Source: Mesorhizobium neociceri
Lineage (GTDB): Bacteria; Pseudomonadota; Alphaproteobacteria; Rhizobiales; Rhizobiaceae
Direction of reading: 5' to 3'
NCBI RefSeq assembly: GCF_013520985.1
Contig: NZ_JACDTY010000001.1
Location: 620,001 to 684,000, forward strand
Length of the DNA: 64,000 nt
Below the pieces are notes generated by a model. The model searched no databases, had not been told where the DNA came from, and was given only the letters and a program-made list of their open reading frames with translations. Positions 58,887 to 64,000 of the stretch are shown in pieces. Each line of letters begins with the position of its first letter. The first letter of the stretch is position 1. The position numbers were made by a program, and so were the translations under genes.

Positions 58887-59837
58887 ATGAACAACACTAT
58901 CGTCTTTGCCGCGGCATTGGCGCTTGGCGCGGGCTTATCCGCACCGGCTGAGGCCGCCACATCGGTCACCATCGGCATCAGCGGATGGACCGGCTTTGCG
59001 CCGCTGACGCTTGCCAAGCAAGCCGGCATCTTCGAGAAGCATGGCCTCGATGTGACCTTGAAGAAGGTACCGCAGGCCAGCCGGCCGCTGGCCATCGCCA
59101 GCGGTGACCTGCAATGCGCCGCCACCACGGTGGAGACCTGGCTGGTGTGGAACGCCAGCGGCGTCACCACCAAGCAGATCTTCCAGCTCGACAAATCCTA
59201 CGGCGCCGACGGCATTGTCGTGCGCAACGACATCAAGACCGTCGCCGACCTCAAGGGCAAGAATGTCGCGTCTTCGGCGCCGGGCACGTCGCCCTATTTC
59301 ATGCTGGCCTGGGTGCTGAACAAGAACGGCCTGTCGACGAAGGATGTCACGGTCGTCAACCTGGAGCCGGATGCAGCGGCGCAAGCCTTCCTCGCCGGTC
59401 AGAACGATGCGGCGGTGACCTATGAGCCGTTCATTTCGGCGGTGCGCGACAAGTCCGACCAGGGCCATATATTGGCGACCACGCTCGACTATCCAATGGT
59501 GCTCGACACGGTCGGCTGCACGCCCGAATTCCTCACCGCCAATCCCGACGCCGCCAAGGCGCTGGCCGACAGCTATTTCGAGGCGCTCGACCTGATCAAG
59601 AGCGATCCGCAGAAATCCTACGAGATCATGGGCGCCGACGTGAAGCAGTCGGCCAAGGAGTTCGAGGATTCGGCGAAGTACCTGAAATGGGCCGACAAGG
59701 CGGAGAACAAGCAGTTCTTCACCAAGGAGTTCCAGGATTTCTCCAAGACCGCCGGCGAATTGCTCCTGCAGATGGGACTGATCAAGGAAGCGCCTGATGT
59801 CGCCTCGTTGACCGACACCAGCGCGGTGTCGAACTGA
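58887..59837 (+). CDS. ABC importer substrate-binding protein (NrtA/SsuA/TauA-like)
   Basis: The 316-residue protein has a signal peptide (about 1-24, ending PAEAA) and opens with SVTIGISGWTGFAPLTLAKQ, a NMT1/SsuA-like fold; VNLEPDAAAQAFLAGQNDAA is the usual second-lobe motif. Ligands in this family are sulfonates, nitrate or small amines. An AAGGGGAA site precedes the ATG. It is a separate importer from the one at 20315. Confidence 0.88.
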   Translation: MNNTIVFAAALALGAGLSAPAEAATSVTIGISGWTGFAPLTLAKQAGIFEKHGLDVTLKKVPQASRPLAIASGDLQCAATTVETWLVWNASGVTTKQIFQLDKSYGADGIVVRNDIKTVADLKGKNVASSAPGTSPYFMLAWVLNKNGLSTKDVTVVNLEPDAAAQAFLAGQNDAAVTYEPFISAVRDKSDQGHILATTLDYPMVLDTVGCTPEFLTANPDAAKALADSYFEALDLIKSDPQKSYEIMGADVKQSAKEFEDSAKYLKWADKAENKQFFTKEFQDFSKTAGELLLQMGLIKEAPDVASLTDTSAVSN

Positions 59838-59925
59838 CAGTCCGGCCTTTGACCTTCAAGCGGCGGCGCCTGACGCCGCCGCTCTCTCCTGGACATGATG
59901 ATTTGACGATGCGGACGATCTGACG

Positions 59926-60699
59926 ATGCGCCCCTTGCATCCGGTGTCGCCGGGCATTCGAACCGTGCTCGGCATTTCCTTCTTCGTGCTGTTCGTCGCT
60001 TTCTGGGCGTGGATCACGCTTGGCGGTCACGTCAATCGCATCTTCCTCGCCGATCCGCTGTCGATGCTCAGGGATGGCTGGCGGCTGCTGGTCGAGGACC
60101 GGTTCTGGCTCGACATATTGATCACCATCTGGCGCGTCTTCGGCGGGTTCCTGCTGGCGTCGGTCGTCGCCGTGCCGATCGGCATCGCCATGGGCGCCTG
60201 GAAGCCGGTGGAGGCTTTTCTGGAGCCGTTCGTCTCCTTCGCCCGCTATCTGCCGGCCTCGGCCTTCATTCCGCTGCTCATTCTTTGGGCGGGCATTGGC
60301 GAACTGGAGAAGCTGTTGGTCATCTTCGTCGGTTCGGTGTTCCAGATCATCCTGATCGTCGCGGTCAAGGTCGGCTCGACGCGGCGCGATCTGGTCGAGG
60401 CGGCCTATACGCTGGGCTCGACCAACAACGGCATCGTCAAACGGGTGATCATGCCGGCCAATGCGCCCGAGATTGCCGAGACGCTGCGGCTGGTGCTTGG
60501 CTGGGCCTGGACCTATGTCATCGTCGCCGAGCTGATCGGTTCGTCGTCGGGCATTGGCTACATGATCATCAACAGCCAGTCGCGGCTGGCGACGGGGCAG
60601 ATCATCTTCGGCATCATCGTCATCGGGTTGATCGGGCTGTTGTCCGACTTCGCCTTCAAGGCGTTCAACCGCTGGCTCTTCCCCTGGAGCCTGGCATGA
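59926..60699 (+). CDS. ABC importer permease (SsuC/TauC-like)
   Basis: The 257-residue inner-membrane protein has about six helices and the ATPase-coupling loop with VEAAYTLGSTNNGIVKRVIM. It is 88 nt downstream of the binding protein and overlaps the ATPase gene by 4 nt. Confidence 0.9.
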   Translation: MRPLHPVSPGIRTVLGISFFVLFVAFWAWITLGGHVNRIFLADPLSMLRDGWRLLVEDRFWLDILITIWRVFGGFLLASVVAVPIGIAMGAWKPVEAFLEPFVSFARYLPASAFIPLLILWAGIGELEKLLVIFVGSVFQIILIVAVKVGSTRRDLVEAAYTLGSTNNGIVKRVIMPANAPEIAETLRLVLGWAWTYVIVAELIGSSSGIGYMIINSQSRLATGQIIFGIIVIGLIGLLSDFAFKAFNRWLFPWSLA

Positions 60700-61490
60700 G
60701 CAAGCTGCTTATCGAAGGCGTCTCGCGCACCTTCGCCGGCGTGCGCGGCGGACAGCCGGTCAAGGCGCTGATGCCGGCCGATCTCGCGGTTGCCGCCAAT
60801 GACTTCATCACCATTCTGGGGCCGTCCGGCTGCGGGAAGTCGACGCTGCTCAGGATCGTCGCCGGCCTCGAGGCGCCGAGCACGGGCCGCGTGCTGCTCG
60901 ACGGCAAGGCGGTGACCCGGCCGGGGCCGGATCGTGGCATGGTCTTCCAGTCCTACACGCTGTTTCCGTGGCTGACGGTGGCGCAGAATATCGCCTTCGG
61001 CCTGCGCGAACGCGGGATGGCCGAAAAGGAGCGCGACGGGATCGTCGCGTCCTATGTCGATCTCGTCGGGCTCAAGGGCTTCGAGAACCATTGGCCAAAG
61101 CAGCTTTCCGGCGGCATGCAGCAGCGCACGGCGATTGCCCGGGCGCTGGCCAACGATCCCGAGATCCTGTTGCTGGATGAGCCTTTCGGCGCGCTCGACA
61201 ACCAGACCCGCGGACTGATGCAGGAGCTTTTGCTCGGCATATGGGAACGGCGCAAGAAGACGGTGCTGTTCGTCACCCATGACATCGAGGAGGCGATCTT
61301 CATGGCCTCGCGGGTGATCGTGATGAGCGCACGGCCCGGCCGCATCAAGTCCGATGTCGCCATCGACCTGCCGCATCCGCGCCACTACACGCTGAAGACC
61401 AGCCCGGAATTCTCAGACCTGAAGGCGCGGCTGACCGAAGATATCCGTGTCGAGGCGATGCGGACGGCGCAGAACATGGCTGTCTCGTGA
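60696..61490 (+). CDS. ABC importer ATP-binding protein (SsuB/TauB-like)
   Basis: The 264-residue ATPase has Walker A (GPSGCGKSTLLR), Q loop (MVFQSYTLFPW), signature (LSGGMQQRTAIARAL), Walker B (EILLLDEPFGALDN) and switch His (LFVTHDIEEAIF). The ATG overlaps the permease stop by 4 nt. The longer in-frame frame upstream reads through the permease and is not real. It converges on the toxin gene with a 4-nt gap. Confidence 0.92.
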   Translation: MSKLLIEGVSRTFAGVRGGQPVKALMPADLAVAANDFITILGPSGCGKSTLLRIVAGLEAPSTGRVLLDGKAVTRPGPDRGMVFQSYTLFPWLTVAQNIAFGLRERGMAEKERDGIVASYVDLVGLKGFENHWPKQLSGGMQQRTAIARALANDPEILLLDEPFGALDNQTRGLMQELLLGIWERRKKTVLFVTHDIEEAIFMASRVIVMSARPGRIKSDVAIDLPHPRHYTLKTSPEFSDLKARLTEDIRVEAMRTAQNMAVS

Positions 61491-61494
61491 CGCG

Positions 61495-61986
61495 TCAAGG
61501 TTTTTTGAGATCCTTAACAAGCACGTAGAGGTGTAGCGGATCGGTTGGGGATTGGATGAACCCGTAGCGCTCGTAAAAGTGGCGGGCACTATGATCCTTG
61601 GCATGCACGGTTACTGCGCGGATACCCGCAATGTCGGCCGCCTGTAAGCTGCGCAGAATAGCATCGCGCAACAGCCCGCCGCCAACGCCTTTACCTTGCC
61701 AGTTCAGACTGACTGCGAGGCGCCCCAGCAGCATTATCGGAACCGGATAGCGTGCAAGGCCTTTCGTCAGTCGCTCAGGTGCACCGTCGCAAGCAACTTC
61801 GCCAACGACGAGCGTATAAAACCCGATCACGTCTTCACCGGAGAGACCAACATAGGTCTGCGAGGCGTTTGCCTGCTGATTTTGAAATGCGTAGCGGGCG
61901 AGAAACCGATTGAGGGGTTCCTCACCACAATCGAACATATCCACCAGATGGGTGCGAGCCAGCTTCTCGATACGAAACGGGTTCAC
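61495..61986 (-). CDS. GNAT-family toxin (AtaT/TacT-like)
   Basis: The 163-residue acetyltransferase has PVPIMLLGRLAVSLNWQGKG (acetyl-CoA pyrophosphate loop, Q/R-x-x-G-x-G/A), then VTVHAKDHSARHFYERYGFI near the end. GNAT toxins of this size acetylate the amino group of aminoacyl-tRNA and stop translation. It overlaps the DUF1778 gene by 4 nt as in type II toxin-antitoxin pairs. The toxic activity is inferred. Confidence 0.85.
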   Translation of the reverse strand: MNPFRIEKLARTHLVDMFDCGEEPLNRFLARYAFQNQQANASQTYVGLSGEDVIGFYTLVVGEVACDGAPERLTKGLARYPVPIMLLGRLAVSLNWQGKGVGGGLLRDAILRSLQAADIAGIRAVTVHAKDHSARHFYERYGFIQSPTDPLHLYVLVKDLKKP

Positions 61987-62273
61987 GCTGGATCGTGATC
62001 GGAAAAGACGCTCGGCTCGGTCAGCAGGCGCTTGAGACGCGGCAATTCACGCGTCGGGGCGTCCAATGCCGCCATGAATGCCGCCCATTTGTCCGCGTCG
62101 AGGCCGAAGCTGCGCCTGTCGGCAAGTGTTTCCTCGGCGCGCCCTAGCGCGCTTTCGAGAACGAAGTCGCTCAGCGAGCGCCGCTCGACGGCAGCAGCCG
62201 TCGCGAGGATCCGCTTTGCATCGGGAGTAAGTCGCAAGTCCAGTTTCTCGGAGCGATTGGTTCTTGTCGTCAT
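61983..62273 (-). CDS. DUF1778 ribbon-helix-helix antitoxin
   Basis: The 96-residue protein has the DUF1778 pattern: KLDLRLTPDAKRILATAAAV, then RRSLSDFVLESALGRAEETL. The N-terminal half forms a ribbon-helix-helix DNA-binding dimer and the C-terminal half binds the GNAT toxin. It is upstream of the toxin gene and overlaps it by 4 nt. Palindromes in the promoter are likely its operators. Confidence 0.88.
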   Translation of the reverse strand: MTTRTNRSEKLDLRLTPDAKRILATAAAVERRSLSDFVLESALGRAEETLADRRSFGLDADKWAAFMAALDAPTRELPRLKRLLTEPSVFSDHDPA

Positions 62274-62280
62274 GGTGTAC

Positions 62281-62324
62281 CTCTCGATAGAGAGATAATA
62301 TGTCTGCCAGACAATGTCATGACA
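62281..62324. promoter_or_regulatory. Toxin-antitoxin promoter with palindromes
   Basis: Three palindromes lie just upstream of the antitoxin start: CTCTC-GATA-GAGAG (62281-62294), TGTCTG-C-CAGACA (62301-62313) and TGTCATGACA (62315-62324). On the minus strand TTGTCA and TATTAT make a possible promoter with a 19-nt spacer. Ribbon-helix-helix antitoxins repress their own promoters at such sites. Confidence 0.55.
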
Positions 62325-62346
62325 AATCTGCGACTCGCGTTTCGGG

Positions 62347-63348
62347 TCAAGCCGCCAGCAACTGCTTGCGGTCGACGCGCTCCTGCTGCGGCGAGCGGGC
62401 GTAGAGCTCGCGGTAGCATTTGGAGAAATGCGAGGCCGAGACGAAACCGCAGGCGACCGCCACCTCGACCACTGGCATCGACGACTGGATCAGCAGATGC
62501 CGGGCGCGGTCGAGGCGGATTTCGAGATAGTAGCGGGCAGGGGATCTGCCCATCTCGGTGCGGAACAGGCGTTCGATCTGGCGGCGCGACAGGTCGACAT
62601 GGTCGGCGATCTCGATCAGCGACAGTGGCTCGGACAGGTTGCCTTCCATCAGCTCGATGATGGTCAGCACCTTGGAGTTCTGCACGCCAAGCCGCGCGCG
62701 CAGCGGCAGGCGCTGGCGGTCGGTCGGGCTGCGCACGCGGTCGGTCAGCACCTGCTCGCACACACGGTTGACCAGATTGTCGTCGAAATCGTCGCCGATC
62801 AGCTTCAGCATCATGTCGAGCGCAGCGGTGCCGCCGGCGCAGGTGTAGATGTTCTGGTCGATCTCGAAGAGATCGGCAAACACGTTGGCCTTCGGGAAGG
62901 CCTCGGAGAAGCCCGGCAGGTTTTCCCAATGGATGGCGCAACGCTTGTTGGAGAGCAGACCGGCGGCGGCAAGGATATGGGCGCCGGTGCACAGGCCGCC
63001 GACGGCGACGCCTCTGTTATACTCCTCGCGCAGCCAGGCGAAGGCCGACCTGTTCTGGTAGCGCTCGACATTCATGCCGCTGCAAACAATGGCCATGTTC
63101 GGCCGATCCGGCCCGGCCATCTTCTTGCGCTCTTCCTCAAGCGAGGTGTTGACCGCGCATTCGACGCCATTGGAGGCGCGCACCGGCTTGCCGTCGATGC
63201 TGGCTAGGCGCCAGCAATAGGCTTCATAGCCAAGCATGCGGTTGGCCGAGCGCAGCGGGTCGAGCGCCGTCGCAAAGGCGATCATGGTGAAGTCGGGGAC
63301 GAGGAAGAATACAAACGATCGCTTGATCGGATGCTTTACGGCGTTCAA
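62347..63348 (-). CDS. GlxA-family (GbdR/CdhR-like) AraC transcriptional regulator
   Basis: The 333-residue protein has an N-terminal DJ-1/PfpI-like domain (about 10-190, with AVGGLCTGAHILAAAGLL) and a C-terminal AraC helix-turn-helix pair (about 220-320: PLSLIEIADHVDLSRRQIER, then MPVVEVAVACGFVSASHFSK). Known members (GbdR, CdhR, SouR, ArgR) sense glycine betaine, carnitine, sarcosine or arginine. With sarcosine and dimethylglycine enzymes in the window, a methylated-amine sensor is likely. Paired GCGAC half-sites lie upstream. Confidence 0.87.
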   Translation of the reverse strand: MNAVKHPIKRSFVFFLVPDFTMIAFATALDPLRSANRMLGYEAYCWRLASIDGKPVRASNGVECAVNTSLEEERKKMAGPDRPNMAIVCSGMNVERYQNRSAFAWLREEYNRGVAVGGLCTGAHILAAAGLLSNKRCAIHWENLPGFSEAFPKANVFADLFEIDQNIYTCAGGTAALDMMLKLIGDDFDDNLVNRVCEQVLTDRVRSPTDRQRLPLRARLGVQNSKVLTIIELMEGNLSEPLSLIEIADHVDLSRRQIERLFRTEMGRSPARYYLEIRLDRARHLLIQSSMPVVEVAVACGFVSASHFSKCYRELYARSPQQERVDRKQLLAA

Positions 63349-63379
63349 GGGAACCTCACGCAGCCATGGCGCGAACAGG

Positions 63380-63474
63380 ATGTCGCGAACAGCATAGCGA
63401 CATCAGGAAAAACCATTCCTGTCAATCGGCTAGGCGGCTAAGCGGCAACTAAATTTGCGACATGGGTCGCAAAT
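63380..63474. promoter_or_regulatory. Inverted GCGAC/GTCGC repeats upstream of GlxA-type gene
   Basis: ATGTCGC (63380-63386) and GCGACAT (63397-63403) form one inverted repeat. ATTTGCGAC (63453-63461) and GTCGCAAAT (63466-63474) form a second, perfect with 9-bp arms and a 4-nt spacer. Further GCGACAT copies lie at 63902 and 63914. These are likely regulator sites. Confidence 0.5.
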
Positions 63475-63551
63475 GGGCAATGGTCCGGGATGACGGGCAC
63501 ACGCTGCCGCCGGATTGAGCATCGCTACCCGGCAACATCGGCTTCAGAACG

Positions 63552-63584
63552 AAAAAACGCCGCCTCGGTCAAACCGAAGCGGCG
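63552..63584 (-). terminator. Rho-independent terminator of the 44-residue gene
   Basis: Read on the minus strand, CGCCGCTTCGGT pairs with ACCGAGGCGGCG (one G-U) around a 3-nt loop, followed by six T. It lies 52 nt after the stop of the small gene at 63637. Confidence 0.82.
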
Positions 63585-63636
63585 CATTTGTCGACTTTCG
63601 GCAGCGGCAGGGAAGCGCTGCGCGGTAGCCGTTATC

Positions 63637-63771
63637 TCAGGCGACGAGGCCGAGGCGCACCGCATTCATGGCGCCGGTCTGGCCGGGCATGGTGTTGGCA
63701 AGGCGCTGGCGCTCGAGAGCGGTCGTCAGGTTCATTTCGCGGCGGGCAAAGAGGCGGGCAAAAAGCTTCAT
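63637..63771 (-). CDS. 44-residue small protein
   Basis: The frame encodes a basic, amphipathic N-terminus (MKLFARLFARREMNLTTALE) and a polar C-terminal half ending NAVRLGLVA. Three consecutive ATG codons (63777, 63774, 63771) can start it; the third is spaced 6 nt from an AGGAG site and is preferred. The terminator at 63552-63584 gives a compact transcription unit. No family is recognised. A regulatory RNA is an alternative. The 229 nt upstream (63772-64000) hold GCGACAT copies and no other gene I can support. Confidence 0.65.
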   Translation of the reverse strand: MKLFARLFARREMNLTTALERQRLANTMPGQTGAMNAVRLGLVA

Positions 63772-64000
63772 CATCATCTCCTATCGGTTGCTCAGACGGG
63801 TCGCCTTCGCTTGATGGAGTGGGGCAGCTCGTTTGCTGACGGTGATATAGGCTTGTGTGAGCAGAAACTAAATCGCAAATGCGAAGCGCTTGATATGAAA
63901 AGCGACATAAATTGCGACATTTTTGGGCAGGATGCCCAGGATTTATGATTATTTACAAGGCGTTAAGCCAATATTTGAGCTGCTATGCAGCTTGCTCATA

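Noticed and set aside
63490..63948. 152-codon plus-strand frame near the right end
   Set aside because: It runs antisense to the 44-residue gene and through its terminator, with no motif.

Overview
The window is GC-rich, densely coding DNA from an alphaproteobacterium of the Rhizobiales, most like Mesorhizobium. This rests on gene content and style: a serine-cycle sga-mcl-mtk block, a cobalamin locus headed by a B12 riboswitch and cbtBA, a heterotetrameric sarcosine oxidase operon, several GcvT-type FAD demethylases, and at least five kinds of palindromic intergenic repeat. The genus is an inference; no rRNA or tRNA gene is visible. I see no phage, insertion sequence, transposase or CRISPR array.

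Layout. 1-2233 (minus): serine-cycle genes sgaA, mcl and the start of mtkA, behind a LuxR-type regulator (2380-3048) whose receiver lacks the phospho-acceptor Asp. 3338-6317 (minus): a mipA/response-regulator/histidine-kinase operon. 6619-13784: MgtE, a MerR regulator, an isoprenylcysteine-methyltransferase-like protein with a DUF1624 acyltransferase, an MFS carrier, a Rieske oxygenase and a ChaC-like cyclotransferase. 13868-18726: B12 riboswitch, cbtB, cbtA, cobU/cobP, cobO, divergent cobD, cobC and a Cys-based phosphatase. 18737-27236: creatininase-family and RidA proteins, an NMT1-type ABC importer, a cytosine-deaminase-like amidohydrolase, an FAD-linked oxidase and two flavodoxin-fold oxidoreductases. 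Two copies of one palindromic repeat bracket the amidohydrolase/oxidase pair; the module looks catabolic but matches no pathway I can name. 27398-35064 (minus): four genes with 4-nt overlaps at every junction (FAD-GcvT demethylase, homocysteine methyltransferase, class I aminotransferase, second FAD-GcvT demethylase) next to an XRE-cupin regulator and a divergent nitroreductase. 36021-42794 (minus): DHA2 efflux pump and soxBDAG. 43115-46147: large MscS channel and a small secreted protein. 46355-54209: seven tightly packed genes resembling a polyprenyl-phosphoryl-pentose pathway (HAD-UbiA, DprE1-like oxidase, ArnE/SMR-like flippase, extended SDR, class III aminotransferase, GT-C-like membrane protein, FkbM methyltransferase). 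54364-61490: another FAD-GcvT enzyme, an M50 protease, a DUF1194 protein and a second SsuA/TauA-type importer. 61495-62273: a GNAT/DUF1778 toxin-antitoxin pair. 62347-63348: a GlxA/GbdR-type AraC regulator. 63637-63771: a 44-residue protein with its own terminator.

How it fits together. Four enzymes with GcvT folds (two in 27398-34372, SoxA, and 54364-56925), the Rieske oxygenase and the homocysteine methyltransferase suggest that N-methylated compounds are stripped of methyl groups. The resulting methylene-THF and glycine could enter the serine cycle encoded at the left edge, with B12 synthesis and a GbdR-like regulator alongside. Palindromes built on the half-site GCGAC/GTCGC lie in front of both the GlxA-type regulator and the 54364 demethylase and may be its operators.

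The strongest candidate for an undescribed system is 46355-54209: a DprE1-like lipid-sugar oxidase with an aminotransferase, flippase, membrane transferase and methyltransferase, which could build an amino- or methyl-pentose envelope decoration. The second is the repeat-bracketed catabolic module at 18737-27236.
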